Shown: positions 19,462 through 30,078, numbered from the stretch's first letter. The stretch: 64,000 nt of DNA from Acinetobacter pseudolwoffii (GCF_002803605.1 NZ_PHRG01000005.1:62001-126000), one strand, 5' to 3'. Notes: a model not told the origin generated them from the letters alone. Numbers and translations are program-made.

Positions 19462-19596
19462 TGCATTCCTTGCTTATTTTAATAAGAGATTATTATCATC
19501 ATTCACTGATAAAAGATTAGACCTAAAATTGATCTAAACGGCAATAGCAGTACACTTATTTTTATAGTACAACTAAGACTATCACATTGTATTTGT

Positions 19597-20610
19597 ATGG
19601 TTATGAAACGTTCTGTTCTCAGTCTGATGTATTTGATTCAAGGTATGCGCAAGGCGGGCATAGACGTCGATCAGAAGCTGCAAAACATTGGACTGCGTGT
19701 CGATGCCTTTGATCCTGGCTCGATTATTCATCCGAGTCTGGAACATGATGTACTTAAGGTCGTAGGGCAGGAAATCGAAGCTGAACAGGGATTATTGATT
19801 GGCCAGCATTATGCATTGGCAGGTTATGGTCCGTTGTTGATGTTACTGGTTACCAGTCCGACGGTACGTGATGCGCTGCATCAGGTGATCCGCTTTCAAC
19901 AGTTGACGCATTTGACAGGACAATTGGGTTTGCAACAAAGCGAGCATCATAGCGCGTTGTGTTATCGACCGAAAAATCTGGAAGATGGTCTGGGTGTGTT
20001 GCTGGCACAGGCGGAGATTTCGGGAACTTTCAAGTTTATCCGTGATATCTACAAAATGATGGGCCTGTCCAAACCTGATTTACGGATCGAGTTACCATTT
20101 GCCCATCCGCAAGAGCCGAATACCTTAAAGGTCTATCATGATTATTATGGGACACAGGTTCAGTTCGATGCACCAAGTGCGGCATTCTGGTTTGATGAAG
20201 CAGTTCTGGATATTAAAATTCCGTCTGCGGATACGGTGACCTTTGCGCTGTATGAAGCCAAGTGTTTTGCTGAATTGCAACGTTTGCAACAGGATGAGCA
20301 GACACCGACAGTGGTGCAGCGCGTTCAGGATTATCTGGAAATACAAAGTGGTTTGATGCCGAGCATGGCCGAAACTGCGCAGGCGCTAAATATTCCGGAG
20401 CGAACCTTGCGGCATCAGTTACAGCAGTGTGATACCAGTTATAAACAAATTCGCGAAGACATTATTAAAGATAAGGCTTTGCGATTGATTGAATATAAAC
20501 AGTATTCAATTGAAATGATTGCAGAGTTGTTGGGCTATTCCGAGCCGGCTGCTTTTAACCATGCCTTTAAACGCTGGTTTGGGCAAAGCCCTCGGCAATA
20601 TGTGAAATAG
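19597..20610 (+). CDS. AraC family transcriptional regulator
   Basis: A 337-residue regulator. The N-terminal two thirds match the arabinose-binding-type domain found in regulators such as OruR and MmoR. The C-terminal two helix-turn-helix units (about 245-335) include MAETAQALNIPERTLRHQL and the second-helix signature IAELLGYSEPAAFNHAFKRW, ending in FGQSPRQY. It is divergent from the Baeyer-Villiger monooxygenase across a 135-bp gap, which suggests local control of that gene. Confidence 0.85.
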   Translation: MVMKRSVLSLMYLIQGMRKAGIDVDQKLQNIGLRVDAFDPGSIIHPSLEHDVLKVVGQEIEAEQGLLIGQHYALAGYGPLLMLLVTSPTVRDALHQVIRFQQLTHLTGQLGLQQSEHHSALCYRPKNLEDGLGVLLAQAEISGTFKFIRDIYKMMGLSKPDLRIELPFAHPQEPNTLKVYHDYYGTQVQFDAPSAAFWFDEAVLDIKIPSADTVTFALYEAKCFAELQRLQQDEQTPTVVQRVQDYLEIQSGLMPSMAETAQALNIPERTLRHQLQQCDTSYKQIREDIIKDKALRLIEYKQYSIEMIAELLGYSEPAAFNHAFKRWFGQSPRQYVK

Positions 20611-20694
20611 CCTAAGCTTGTTTATGCCAAAGTGTTATAGTGTGTTGATTAAACTCCGCTATAATTAAATTGATCCCAAATAGTACGAAACTCT

Positions 20695-21840
20695 ATGTCC
20701 GATTTTAATTCACAGCACAGCACCGCCTTTAGTCCGATTTCTCCTGCAGAACGTTATGCACAAGCAATATCTTCGGGACAGTTTATGCCTGATGATGCAC
20801 AGGCAATGGCAGTACATGAACTGAATCGTGTCTGGCTGGAATTGATTCAGCGTTTTAAGGCCTCGAAAAAAGCCTTTCGCCGTTTTCGCCGTCAGACTTC
20901 TCCCAATGGCGTGTATATGTGGGGTGGTGTGGGTCGTGGCAAAACCTGGTTAATGGATCAGTTTTATGATTCGATTCCATTTCGCCGTAAAACCCGGATG
21001 CATTTTCACCACTTTATGCAGCATGTGCATCGTGAATTAAATAAGCTCTCTGGGCAGCGTAATCCGCTGGATCTGGTCGCGGATCAGATTTATAAAGACG
21101 CGGTGATTATCTGTTTCGATGAGTTCTTTGTATCCAATGTCACCGATGCCATGATTCTGAGTGATCTGTTCCAGAAACTATTTGAACGCGGGATTACTTT
21201 GGTTGCAACTTCGAACATTGCCCCAGATGGCCTGTATAAAAACGGGATTCATCGTGACCGTTTCCTGCCGACGATTGAACTGGTCAAGAAAAACTGTGTG
21301 GTGTTAAACGTCGATGCCGGCGTCGATTACCGTTTACGCGTATTAAAACAGGCGCAGTTATTCAAATTCCCATTAACCCATGATCATAAAAACTGGATTG
21401 CGCAACGTTTCAGCGCTTTGACTCAGACGCAAACCTGCTCTGAAGAGCCGATTATCATCAATAACCGTATTGTGGAAACTGTGTCACATACCGAAGATGT
21501 ATTGTGGTGCGAGTTTTCTGAGCTGTGTCTAAAACCACGTAGCCCGGCTGACTTTATTGAAATTGCCAATATTTATAATACGGTTTTAGTCAGTAATGTG
21601 CCGCACCTGACCGATTTCCTCAATGATGGGACGCGCCGTTTTATTTATCTGGTCGATGAGTTCTATGACCGTGGTGTCAAACTGTTATTGACCTCGGAAG
21701 ACAATATTATTGATATTTACCAAGGTGAAAAACTGGTCTTTGAAATTGAACGGACGCGTTCACGTTTACTGGAAATGCAGTCGGATGAATATCTGAATTC
21801 TGAACATCGTCAGATTCAGAAAACTATCTCGAGTGAGTAG
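20695..21840 (+). CDS. zapE: Cell division ATPase ZapE (AFG1-like)
   Basis: Peripheral ATPase of 381 residues that associates with the Z ring in E. coli. The P-loop GGVGRGKTW is at 77-85 and Walker B ICFDEFFV near 140; VATSNIAPDGLY (near 182) is a family signature. It stands alone, between the AraC regulator and a terminator at 21851-21882. Confidence 0.9.
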   Translation: MSDFNSQHSTAFSPISPAERYAQAISSGQFMPDDAQAMAVHELNRVWLELIQRFKASKKAFRRFRRQTSPNGVYMWGGVGRGKTWLMDQFYDSIPFRRKTRMHFHHFMQHVHRELNKLSGQRNPLDLVADQIYKDAVIICFDEFFVSNVTDAMILSDLFQKLFERGITLVATSNIAPDGLYKNGIHRDRFLPTIELVKKNCVVLNVDAGVDYRLRVLKQAQLFKFPLTHDHKNWIAQRFSALTQTQTCSEEPIIINNRIVETVSHTEDVLWCEFSELCLKPRSPADFIEIANIYNTVLVSNVPHLTDFLNDGTRRFIYLVDEFYDRGVKLLLTSEDNIIDIYQGEKLVFEIERTRSRLLEMQSDEYLNSEHRQIQKTISSE

Positions 21841-21850
21841 GAAGCAGAAT

Positions 21851-21882
21851 AAAAGCGCTGGTCATTGACTGGCGCTTTTTTA
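21851..21882 (+). terminator. Terminator after zapE
   Basis: AAAAGCGC (21851-21858) pairs with GCGCTTTT (21872-21879), 13-base loop, T run at the end. It lies 10 bp after the zapE stop. Confidence 0.7.
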
Positions 21883-22211
21883 TAAAAATAAGCAGGTAAT
21901 TGATCGACAACTAGGGCCAAACATGGCTTAATCTTGATCTAAATATGATCGTGTATAACTAGAATGCATAATTTTTACTCGAAAATCTGAACTTAAGTCT
22001 AATTTCTACATTTCGAAAACTTTATACACTGTCATTAGGGTATTTAGCAGAATGATATCTCAATGCGGCTGAGCGACGTCTGATATGTTTATGAGGGTAC
22101 TCATATTATGAAAAATGCTCAGTATTTAGCAATTTGATAATACTATTCAGCTAGATTTTAATCGGTATACTAGAATCTCTTGTATAAAAAGTAGCAATAT
22201 CAGGAAAGACA
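21883..22211 (+). promoter_or_regulatory. Leader region of malate synthase G
   Basis: 329 bp with no gene. A TATACT hexamer at about 22168-22173 is a candidate -10 element 39 bp before the glcB start, but no good -35 stands at 16-18 bp, so an activator may be needed. AGGAAAG lies just before the ATG. Otherwise AT-rich; no riboswitch pattern recognised. Confidence 0.35.
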
Positions 22212-24377
22212 ATGACTGCACGTATTCAAAAAGGCAAGTTAGCGATTGCTAAAGAACTTTACGATTTTATCGAAAATGAAGCACTACCAGGTTCTGGTTT
22301 GGATAGTGAAACTTACTGGAAAAACTTTGAACAAGTCGTTGTTGATCTTAGCCCTAAAAATAAAGCACTTTTGGCTAAGCGTGATGACATTCAAGCGAAA
22401 ATCGATGAATGGCACCGCAATAACACATTTGAATTACAAGCTTACAAAGCTTTCTTGACTGAAATTGGCTACTTGTTACCAGAAGTAGAAGATTTTCAAA
22501 TCAGCACTGAAAATGTAGACGAAGAAATTGCCGTATTGGCCGGCCCACAGCTGGTGGTACCGGTACGTAATGCACGTTACTGCCTCAACGCAGCCAACGC
22601 ACGTTGGGGTTCTCTCTACGATGCACTTTATGGTTTCGACGTGATCTCTGAAGAAGATGGCGCGGAAAAAGGCAAAGGCTATAACCCGAAACGTGGTGAG
22701 AAAGTTGTCGCATTTGCGAAAAACTTCCTTGACGAAACTTTCCCATTGGCACAAGGTTCGCACGCAGACGCAACTCAATATGCAGTTGATCGCAACGCAC
22801 TGGTTGTAAAATTAAAAGATGGTTCTACAACGACTGTTGCGGATAGCGCTAAATTTGTTGGCTTCAATGGCGAAGCGTCAGCACCGACTGAAATCGTATT
22901 TAAAAATAACGGTCTGCACGTTATTGTGCAAATTGATGCAACGAGCCCGATTGGCCAGACTGATGCCGCTGGCGTAAAAGACGTAGTTCTTGAAGCTGCG
23001 GTTACCACCATTCAGGATTTGGAAGACTCGATTGCAGCGGTTGATGCTGAAGAAAAAGTGGAAGGCTACCGTAACTGGTTAGGTCTGATGAAAGGCACTT
23101 TAGAAGAGTCCATTCAGAAGAATGGTAAAACAGTTACCCGTACACTGAATGCAGACCGTACTTTCAAAAATGTGGAAGGTGGTGAAACCAAGGTTCATGG
23201 TCGTTCATTGATGTTGCTGCGTAATGTCGGTCATTTGATGACAAACCCTGCCATTTTGGTCGATGGTGCAGAGATTTTTGAGGGCATCATGGATGCCTTG
23301 ATTACACCTTTGTTGTCTTTTGCCGACATCAAAGGTGAAAATACCATTAAGAACTCGCGTCAAGGTTCAATGTATATCGTTAAACCAAAAATGCATGGTC
23401 CTGAAGAAGTGGCATTTGCCGTTGAATTGTTTGAACGTGCGGAACAGGTACTGGGTTTGCCTGCAAAAACTTTAAAAATCGGGATTATGGATGAAGAGCG
23501 CCGTACTTCTGTAAACCTGAAGAACTGTATTGCACAAGCCAAAGACCGTACTATTTTCATCAATACAGGCTTCATGGACCGTACCGGTGACGAAATCCAT
23601 ACCTTTATGGAAGCAGGCCCATTCGTACGTAAAGGCGAAGTCAAAGGTCAGATCTGGTTCCCGGCTTATGAAAACCGTAATGTGATGATCGGTCTGCAAG
23701 CAGGTTTACGTGGCAAAGCGCAAATCGGTAAAGGCATGTGGCCAAAACCAGATATGTTGCTCGACATGTATAAAACCAAAACTGAACATCCGGAAGCAGG
23801 TGCGAGCTGTGCATGGGTGCCATCACCAACAGGTGCGGTAATTCACGCGATTCACTATCATCAGATTAATGTTGCGGATCGTCAGCAAGAGTTATTGGCA
23901 ACTGAAGCCTTGTCACTAGATGACTTGTTAACGCCACCATTAGCAACAGACACTAACTGGTCTGAAGAAGAGAAAACCAAAGAACTTGAAAATAACTGTC
24001 AGGGGATCTTGGGTTATGTGGTTCGCTGGGTAGACTTAGGTGTAGGTTGTTCTAAAGTACTCGATATCAACGATGTCGGGTTAATGGAAGACCGTGCGAC
24101 TCTACGTATTTCTTCACAGCACGTGGCGAACTGGTTGCGTCATGGTGTGGTAAGCCGTGAGCAAGTAGAAGAAGTGATGCAGCGTATGGCGAAAATTGTA
24201 GATCAGCAAAATGCCAATGATCCGTTGTATACGCCAATGTCTGCAGACTTTGCCAACAATATTGCATTCCAGGCAGCGTCTGACCTGATCTTTAAAGGTG
24301 GTGAACAGCCATCAGGTTATACCGAGCCACTTTTACATGCAGCACGTTTAAAGTTAAAAGGTTATACAGGTGACTAA
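22212..24377 (+). CDS. glcB: Malate synthase G
   Basis: Condenses glyoxylate with acetyl-CoA to malate in the glyoxylate bypass. It has 721 residues, the G isoform length (A isoforms are ~530). Family segments include [10 protein letters not shown] (about 394), the Mg-site region [17 protein letters not shown] (about 425-441) and the C-terminal ASDLIFKG. The glcB name rests on isoform type; no other glycolate genes are adjacent. It is a single-gene unit flanked by a long leader and a very strong terminator. Confidence 0.95.
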   Translation: MTARIQKGKLAIAKELYDFIENEALPGSGLDSETYWKNFEQVVVDLSPKNKALLAKRDDIQAKIDEWHRNNTFELQAYKAFLTEIGYLLPEVEDFQISTENVDEEIAVLAGPQLVVPVRNARYCLNAANARWGSLYDALYGFDVISEEDGAEKGKGYNPKRGEKVVAFAKNFLDETFPLAQGSHADATQYAVDRNALVVKLKDGSTTTVADSAKFVGFNGEASAPTEIVFKNNGLHVIVQIDATSPIGQTDAAGVKDVVLEAAVTTIQDLEDSIAAVDAEEKVEGYRNWLGLMKGTLEESIQKNGKTVTRTLNADRTFKNVEGGETKVHGRSLMLLRNVGHLMTNPAILVDGAEIFEGIMDALITPLLSFADIKGENTIKNSRQGSMYIVKPKMHGPEEVAFAVELFERAEQVLGLPAKTLKIGIMDEERRTSVNLKNCIAQAKDRTIFINTGFMDRTGDEIHTFMEAGPFVRKGEVKGQIWFPAYENRNVMIGLQAGLRGKAQIGKGMWPKPDMLLDMYKTKTEHPEAGASCAWVPSPTGAVIHAIHYHQINVADRQQELLATEALSLDDLLTPPLATDTNWSEEEKTKELENNCQGILGYVVRWVDLGVGCSKVLDINDVGLMEDRATLRISSQHVANWLRHGVVSREQVEEVMQRMAKIVDQQNANDPLYTPMSADFANNIAFQAASDLIFKGGEQPSGYTEPLLHAARLKLKGYTGD

Positions 24378-24390
24378 TCCCGTCTAACTT

Positions 24391-24416
24391 AAAAAAGCCT
24401 CTTCGGAGGCTTTTTT
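24391..24416 (+). terminator. Terminator after glcB
   Basis: 11-bp perfect stem (24391-24401 with 24406-24416) closed by a TTCG tetraloop and ending in six T. A textbook rho-independent terminator 13 bp after the stop. Confidence 0.9.
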
Positions 24417-24504
24417 ATTGTCTAATGGTAAGCGGCTGTCTTTCTGACTAGAAATTTTTCAGTTGAACTCTTAAAGTGGAGCAAAGCTTGCGAGGAACAA
24501 TAAA

Positions 24505-25953
24505 ATGATGACGGTATATCAGGACTTAGACCAGCAGTTTATTCATGGTCAGTGGCAACATGGAACTTCAACCAAAATCATAAAAAATATCAATCCTTTT
24601 ACCCAAACCGAAATTATGAGTCTTGCAGCTGCCAGCTCTGTCGATGTAGACAGTGCGTATACGGCAGCAGAACAGGCTTTTCAACAGGGTGTTTTGAATT
24701 CCATTGAAGTCCGTAAAACAGTATTGCAAAATTTAATTAATATTATTCAGCAGCGCCGTGCAGAAATCATTGACTGGCTGATTATTGAATCAGGCAGTAC
24801 GCGCATTAAAGCCGGCCTTGAGGTAGATGCTGCCTTGGGGATTATTCACGAAAGTCTGGCATTTCCAGATCAGCTGAAAACTGAACAGCTCGAAAGCAAA
24901 GATCCAGTACGGAAAAGTTTGGTCTTGCGTAAACCTTTAGGCGTGATTGCAGTCATTAGCCCATGGAACTTTCCATTTCATCTGTCCTTGCGTTCAGTGG
25001 CGACAGCGATTGCCTGTGGCAATACGGTTGTCTTGAAACCAGCCAGTGATACGCCGGTGACTGGCGGTACATTAATCGGGAAATTATTTGAAGAAGCCGG
25101 TTTGCCTCCGGGTGCATTGAATATTATTGCCGGTGCTGGCAGTGAAATCGGGGATTATTTTGTCGAGCATTCAGTGCCAAAAATGATTTCATTTACCGGC
25201 TCGACTGAAGTGGGGAAAAGTGTCGGCAGTAAAGCTCTGGCCAGTTCCAGAATCAAACGTTTGGCACTGGAACTGGGCGGCAATGCACCCTTGGTGATTC
25301 TGGATGATGCCGACCTTGATCTGGCGGTTGAACTGACCTTGATGGGGCGTTTTATGCATCAGGGACAAATTTGCATGAGCACCAATCGGGTTGTTATCGA
25401 TGCATCTATTCATGATGCTTATGTGGATAAGCTTCTGGATCGAGTCAAAATGATTCCAGTGGGCGATCCGAATCTGGAAGATACCATCATCGGGCCGATC
25501 ATTAATCGGAGTCAGGTCAAAAAGCATCAACAGATCATTCAGACAGGCAGCGAGCAGGGCGCACAGCTGGTATATGAGGGCGGAATTGAAGGAAATCTGG
25601 TCTATCCGCATATTTTCATTAACGTCACAGCCGATTCTGATTTAGCACAACAAGAAAGCTTCGGTCCGATTTTACCGATCTTAAAAGCACGTGATGAGGC
25701 CCATGCTTTAAATCTGGCCAATGCAACAGAGTTCGGTTTGTCCAGTGCAGTCTGTACATCAAATATCGAACGCGGCAGCACTTTTGCGGCACAACTGGAT
25801 ATTGGCATGACCCATATTAACGGGATCAGTGTTGCAGATCAGTCGAATGCACCCTTTGGCGGCGAGAAAAACTCAGGACTCGGACGTTTTAATGGTCGCT
25901 GGATTTTTGAGGAGTTTACCCGGACACACTGGTTGACCATACCGAATTCATGA
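24505..25953 (+). CDS. NAD(P)-dependent aldehyde dehydrogenase
   Basis: Aldehyde dehydrogenase superfamily enzyme of 482 residues. It shows SPWNFPFHLSLRS (about 152-164), catalytic Glu in LELGGNAPLVI (about 252-262), catalytic Cys in GQICMSTNRV (about 286-295) and the C-terminal APFGGEKNSGLGRF. The pattern is closest to the benzaldehyde/vanillin/salicylaldehyde dehydrogenase group, but the substrate cannot be read from the sequence. GAGGAA stands 9 bp before ATG 24505. It is monocistronic, between the glcB terminator and the SRAP gene. Confidence 0.85.
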   Translation: MMTVYQDLDQQFIHGQWQHGTSTKIIKNINPFTQTEIMSLAAASSVDVDSAYTAAEQAFQQGVLNSIEVRKTVLQNLINIIQQRRAEIIDWLIIESGSTRIKAGLEVDAALGIIHESLAFPDQLKTEQLESKDPVRKSLVLRKPLGVIAVISPWNFPFHLSLRSVATAIACGNTVVLKPASDTPVTGGTLIGKLFEEAGLPPGALNIIAGAGSEIGDYFVEHSVPKMISFTGSTEVGKSVGSKALASSRIKRLALELGGNAPLVILDDADLDLAVELTLMGRFMHQGQICMSTNRVVIDASIHDAYVDKLLDRVKMIPVGDPNLEDTIIGPIINRSQVKKHQQIIQTGSEQGAQLVYEGGIEGNLVYPHIFINVTADSDLAQQESFGPILPILKARDEAHALNLANATEFGLSSAVCTSNIERGSTFAAQLDIGMTHINGISVADQSNAPFGGEKNSGLGRFNGRWIFEEFTRTHWLTIPNS

Positions 25954-26036
25954 TACTCAAATCTATATCAATATTACAGGTTTGGCTCAGACATCAGGTT
26001 ATAATCGAGTGGTCGAATGATTTACATTAATCCGCC

Positions 26037-26699
26037 ATGTGTGCCAACTTTAAACCTTTAAGCTTAGAACAATTGCATAATCTGGGGTTGCCCGAAATTC
26101 CCTTTGAATATCCGGAAGAGGTCTATCCCAATTATGCTACACCGCTGTTATTTCATTCAGCTCAAGGACTGGAATGGCGGTCGGTAAATTTTGGCCTGAT
26201 TCCAAAATGGGCAGAAGATAAAAGTATAGCTACCAAGACCTATAACGCCAGAAATGAAACTTTATTGCAAAAGCCAACCTTTGCTGAAGCCACTGCCAAA
26301 TGTCATTTTGGGGTCATTCCTGTTGCCGAGTTTTATGAGTCCAAATATTTTGACAATAAACCACAGCGTTGGGGTGTAAGATGTCAAGATGGTCAGGCGA
26401 CTTTTATTGCGGCAGTATATGAGATTACACGAGTACAAGGGGAAATTGTACGATCTGCCAGCATGATCACCATGGATGCCATTGACCATCCGATGATGAA
26501 AGAATTTCATGAGCCTGGAAACATCAAACGTTCGGTGATCGTAATTCCGCATGAGCGACTACAAGAATGGCTGACACTGAGTCATCCGGATATTCGGAGT
26601 TTTGTACACGGCTTTCCGGAAGAAGAGTTTGAATGTTCACATGTTCCCAAAGAAAAAATCAAAAAAGCCAGCCCACAACTGAACTTTTTTGATTCTTAG
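26037..26699 (+). CDS. SRAP family abasic-site protein (YedK/HMCES-like)
   Basis: SOS response-associated peptidase fold, which crosslinks to abasic sites in single-stranded DNA through Cys2. It has 220 residues. The initiator Met is followed directly by Cys (MCANF), as the mechanism requires. TYNARNET (about 73-80) carries the conserved Asn and VAEFYES (about 100) the conserved Glu; DHPMMKEFHEPG (about 150) is a candidate for the His segment. The family's usual MCGRF start is here MCANF. It is convergent with the MarR gene downstream. Confidence 0.85.
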   Translation: MCANFKPLSLEQLHNLGLPEIPFEYPEEVYPNYATPLLFHSAQGLEWRSVNFGLIPKWAEDKSIATKTYNARNETLLQKPTFAEATAKCHFGVIPVAEFYESKYFDNKPQRWGVRCQDGQATFIAAVYEITRVQGEIVRSASMITMDAIDHPMMKEFHEPGNIKRSVIVIPHERLQEWLTLSHPDIRSFVHGFPEEEFECSHVPKEKIKKASPQLNFFDS

Positions 26700-26775
26700 A
26701 AAGCTCCGGTGAATTATTTATTATTGAAAGTATGCCAATTCGCCAGCGTCTATTTAAAAATAAAAAGTAGGACTT

Positions 26776-27240
26776 TTAACGAGCCAGATTTTTAAAAATA
26801 TGACGTAAACTTTCCATGGTTTTTTCAATTTGCAAAGGCGTCAAGCCTTCAAATGACTGCTCTAGTACTATATTGGTCAGATCATTGATCTTATGTGTCA
26901 TTTGCATGCCTTTTTCGGTCAAAAATACCCGGGTAATTCGTGCATCATCTTCACATGAATAAGTCTCAACCAGACCTTCATCTTTTAAGCGATAAACGAT
27001 TTTAGTGGTGGTCGACATTTTAGATACGACCATCTCTGATAAGTCGGATACACTCGCATGCGGTTTGGATTTTAAGGCAAGAAGGATACGGCGGCGCGAA
27101 TTGTCTACACCATATTTTTTAAGTGCGTGATCGACATTAAGTACATATTGAGCATGAACCTGAGTAACCCAATAATAGGGAAAGTTTTCTAAATTAAATT
27201 CTTCCGTACACGGTAAAAATTTTGCATATTTCTTAGTCAT
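26776..27240 (-). CDS. MarR family transcriptional regulator
   Basis: Winged-helix repressor of 154 residues. The DNA-binding core is HASVSDLSEMVVSKMSTTTK (about 57-76), followed by the wing with DDARITRVFLTEKG (about 98-111). The N-terminal extension (FPYYWVTQVHAQYV) is typical of MarR proteins that respond to aromatic acids. AGGAAC precedes the ATG. The DNA upstream (27241-27979) has no intact divergent gene, so the target is not evident. Confidence 0.85.
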   Translation of the reverse strand: MTKKYAKFLPCTEEFNLENFPYYWVTQVHAQYVLNVDHALKKYGVDNSRRRILLALKSKPHASVSDLSEMVVSKMSTTTKIVYRLKDEGLVETYSCEDDARITRVFLTEKGMQMTHKINDLTNIVLEQSFEGLTPLQIEKTMESLRHIFKNLAR

Positions 27241-27979
27241 GAAATGTTCCTTGTATTTATTTTTCTAGGGCCCGTCCATTTTATGAAAAAGTTTATGCAT
27301 GTTTCAACCTTTATTTTAAAAATGTTAAAGAGATTGCACTTTTTAGTTTTTCTTAATAGCCCCAGAAGTCGAGCAGTTCTGCATATGCGCTGATTCAGGA
27401 CAGAGAATGGCCATTTTAAATCGGATGAAAGGCAATAATATTTTGTGTAAAATTAATACTTAATTGTATATTTCTGAGGCGGAATCATTTTCCGCAATGG
27501 TTTGTCATTCGACAGCATGATTCGCTTATCGGCCAAAATGCAATCACTCTGATTTTAATCAACCAGACAATTTTGCTGATGGATCTATGCAGTTATGCGG
27601 AGGAATTTCCCCATCAAAAAATTCAAGCCCTATTTTAACTGATTGCTTTTTTAATCGGTATATATTTGATGGCTGAATTTTTAGTTCACTTTAAAAGTGG
27701 TTGAGCTAATGAATGGTAATTACTGCATATTTTTAATTAAAGTAAAATAATTTGTGAAGAAAAAATTAAGTTTAATGCGTTTTATACACACTGATTAATG
27801 AAAAAAGTCTAAGGAAAATCATAATCATGTAATTTTTTTATAAATTAATACATTACAAAATACTCAGTTTATGCATAATGGAATGGTCTTAAGTTACATA
27901 GGTTAAATTTAATGGATCCCTCGCCGTGCGTTGATCTTCCATCTCTATTTCTAGCTTACTCGAACGGGGTAGTTCTCTA
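27241..27979. other. 739-bp gene-free region between marR and terC
   Basis: No intact gene longer than about 30 codons with a ribosome binding site. It contains a probable decayed reading frame at 27498-27704 and the AT-rich terC leader. A TTACAA...CATAAT pair near 27853-27879 is a weak promoter candidate for terC. Bases 27910-27979 are more GC-rich (ATCCCTCGCC...GAACGGGGTAG), but I could not fold them into a known riboswitch. Confidence 0.5.
27498..27704 (+). pseudogene. Possible decayed small membrane protein gene
   Basis: One frame reads 68 codons with a single in-frame TAA at 27636-27638 and protein-like composition on both sides: ITLILINQTILLMDLCSYAEE before the stop region (quoted within 20: LILINQTILLMDLCSYAEE) and LIAFLIGIYLMAEFLVHFK after it. 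Both halves look like membrane segments. There is no clear start codon or ribosome binding site. It may be a remnant of a gene lost between marR and terC, or chance. Confidence 0.3.
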
Positions 27980-29503
27980 ATGGAATTTTTATTAGATCCC
28001 GGAATTTGGGTAGGTTTAATTACTCTTATTATTCTTGAAATCGTTTTAGGTATTGATAACCTAGTCTTTATTGCCATTCTGGCTGAAAAACTTCCTCCTG
28101 AACAACGTGATAAAGCTCGTGTCATCGGTCTTTCACTCGCATTATTGATGCGTCTGGGCCTGTTGTTTGCCATTGCTTGGCTGGTCACTTTGACTCAGCC
28201 GTTGATCACCCTGTTTGACTGGACCTTCTCCGGTCGGGACTTGATCTTGTTATTTGGTGGCTTGTTCTTGGTGTATAAGGCCGTCACAGAGTTACATGAA
28301 AAGATAGAAGGTAAGCCTGAAGTCAAATTGACCACTAAGGTGGTTTATGCAAGTTTCACTGCTGTTGTTGCCCAAATTGTTGTTTTAGATGCTGTATTCT
28401 CTTTAGATTCAGTGATTACTGCAATTGGGATGGTCGACAATATTTACGTCATGATGGCTGCAATGATTGTTGCGATGGGTGTAATGCTACTGGCATCGAA
28501 ACCATTGACCAGTTTTGTAAACCGTCATCCAACTGTGGTGATTCTGTGTCTAAGCTTCCTGCTTTTGATTGGTATCAGTCTGATTGCAGAAGGTTTTGGT
28601 TTCCATATTCCAAAAGGCTATATCTATTCAGGTATTGGTGTCGCGATCTTGATCGAAGCGTTCAACCAGTTCGGCCAGCGTAATGCAGCAAAGCATGAAT
28701 CTAAGATTCCTTTGCGTCATCGTACGGCTGATTCTATTTTGAAGTTAATGGGCGGCAAGCTGGAAACCACTGATACTGACAAAAATGAAGCTCAAGAAGC
28801 CTTTGCAGATGAAGAACGTTACATGATTGGCGGGGTATTGACCCTTGCAGAGCGTTCAGTCGCTTCGATCATGACACCGCGCAGTCAGATTTCATGGGTC
28901 GATCTAGAGGATAGCCCGGAACAGATCCGTGAAAGAATTCTATCTGTTCCCCACAGCCTGTTTCCGGTATGTCGTGGCAGCCTGGATAAGGTGATTAGCA
29001 TCGTACGTGCCAAGGAATTACTGGATGTGCTGGAAGAACCAGAAGAGTTAAAAGCCCTGATCAAACGCCATCGTCCAATTTATATCTTTGAAAAGATGAA
29101 AGTTATTGATGCGATCAATACTTTGCGTACCTCTAAAGGCTCTTTGGTCTTGGTGAGCGACGAGTTTGGTAATGTACAGGGTTTGATCTCACCACTAGAT
29201 GTATTTGAAGCCATTGCCGGTGAGTTCCCGGATGCAGACGAACAACTTGATTTGGTCAGAATTGACGATTCCCACTGGATCGCTTCAGGTATGCTGGATC
29301 TGTATCAGCTTGAGCTTGAACTCGGCATGATTGATCTGATTGATGAAGATGCTGGTTATATCAGTGTTGCGGGTCTGATTCTGGATAAAACCAACAGTGT
29401 GGTCGAAGTCGGTACTGAATTGGATTATCAAGGTGTACAGTTCAAAGTCACTGAAATTGAAAGCAATCGTATCAAATCAGTTAGTATTCATTACGCGGCT
29501 TAA
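27980..29503 (+). CDS. TerC-family membrane protein fused to CBS pair and CorC domain
   Basis: A 507-residue inner-membrane protein. The N-terminal half (about 1-235) has seven or so helices with TerC motifs [14 protein letters not shown] (residues 20-33) and [17 protein letters not shown] (about 134-150), whose Asp residues are thought to bind divalent metal. The second half has two CBS domains (starting near [12 protein letters not shown], about 296) and a C-terminal CorC/HlyC-type domain. This is the YegH/YoaE architecture. Role in metal export is inferred from TerC relatives such as Alx and MntX. A terminator follows at 29530-29563. Confidence 0.85.
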   Translation: MEFLLDPGIWVGLITLIILEIVLGIDNLVFIAILAEKLPPEQRDKARVIGLSLALLMRLGLLFAIAWLVTLTQPLITLFDWTFSGRDLILLFGGLFLVYKAVTELHEKIEGKPEVKLTTKVVYASFTAVVAQIVVLDAVFSLDSVITAIGMVDNIYVMMAAMIVAMGVMLLASKPLTSFVNRHPTVVILCLSFLLLIGISLIAEGFGFHIPKGYIYSGIGVAILIEAFNQFGQRNAAKHESKIPLRHRTADSILKLMGGKLETTDTDKNEAQEAFADEERYMIGGVLTLAERSVASIMTPRSQISWVDLEDSPEQIRERILSVPHSLFPVCRGSLDKVISIVRAKELLDVLEEPEELKALIKRHRPIYIFEKMKVIDAINTLRTSKGSLVLVSDEFGNVQGLISPLDVFEAIAGEFPDADEQLDLVRIDDSHWIASGMLDLYQLELELGMIDLIDEDAGYISVAGLILDKTNSVVEVGTELDYQGVQFKVTEIESNRIKSVSIHYAA

Positions 29504-29529
29504 ACACTTGCTTTGTTCAAATCTTGAAG

Positions 29530-29563
29530 GTCAGTTGCTCTAGTGGCAGCTGACTTTTTTTTA
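29530..29563 (+). terminator. Terminator after terC-family gene
   Basis: GTCAGTTGC (29530-29538) pairs with GCAGCTGAC (29546-29554) with one G-U pair, 7-base loop, followed by about nine T. Confidence 0.8.
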
Positions 29564-30078
29564 ATGCATCTTTTCTCAATTGTCCTTATTAAAACAAAGT
29601 GAGGTCATTGTTCAGACAGATTTTTTATCATTCGATGCAGACTATCACTCAAGTTGGATATTGAGCTGAATGGCTTGATATTGCACTAGAGTTTTAAGTC
29701 TAATAGTCAGGTTCGTAATGCAGCATAAGCAGAATCACATACTGGATATTGATCAATAGAGCCTGTTAATTAAAGCTTAAAAGTAACATTCAAATCCTGC
29801 TGAATAATTAAATTATAATTCACATGATTTCAGTTGGATCATGCAAAAACAGATCAAACAAAAGTTTGATCTGTTTGGTGAAAATCGGTAGATAAATTAC
29901 ATTAAGTTATATGAAGTCTGCTCAGTTAACCACCGATCATGCTCAAAATAGTTTCAGCGTAGGATTCAGAAACAACCTATCTCTTCAGAAATTAGTAGAA
30001 AATGTGAGCGATGTACAGCTAAAAGTGGGGTGTCAGGTCTATACCAATCTGCAAACACCCCTTAAAGCTGCTAGCAAA
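29564..30078. other. 515-bp region between terC-family gene and thiM
   Basis: No supported gene. A plus-strand frame starts at 29911 but runs on as an antisense frame inside thiM, so I do not call it. The notable element is a perfect 13-bp inverted repeat at 29847-29876. Otherwise AT-rich and featureless. Confidence 0.5.
29847..29876. repeat. Perfect 13-bp inverted repeat
   Basis: AAACAGATCAAAC (29847-29859), loop AAAA, GTTTGATCTGTTT (29864-29876). There is no T run after it on the plus strand. On the minus strand it stands about 200 bp after the thiM stop and ends in TTTTTGC, so it may terminate the thiM transcript. Confidence 0.6.

Noticed and set aside
27880..27979. Possible yybP-ykoY (manganese) riboswitch before the TerC-family gene
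   Set aside because: TerC relatives are often controlled this way, but I could not place the conserved GGGGAGUAG and paired elements; only a loose GGGGTAG stretch is present. A covariance-model search would decide.
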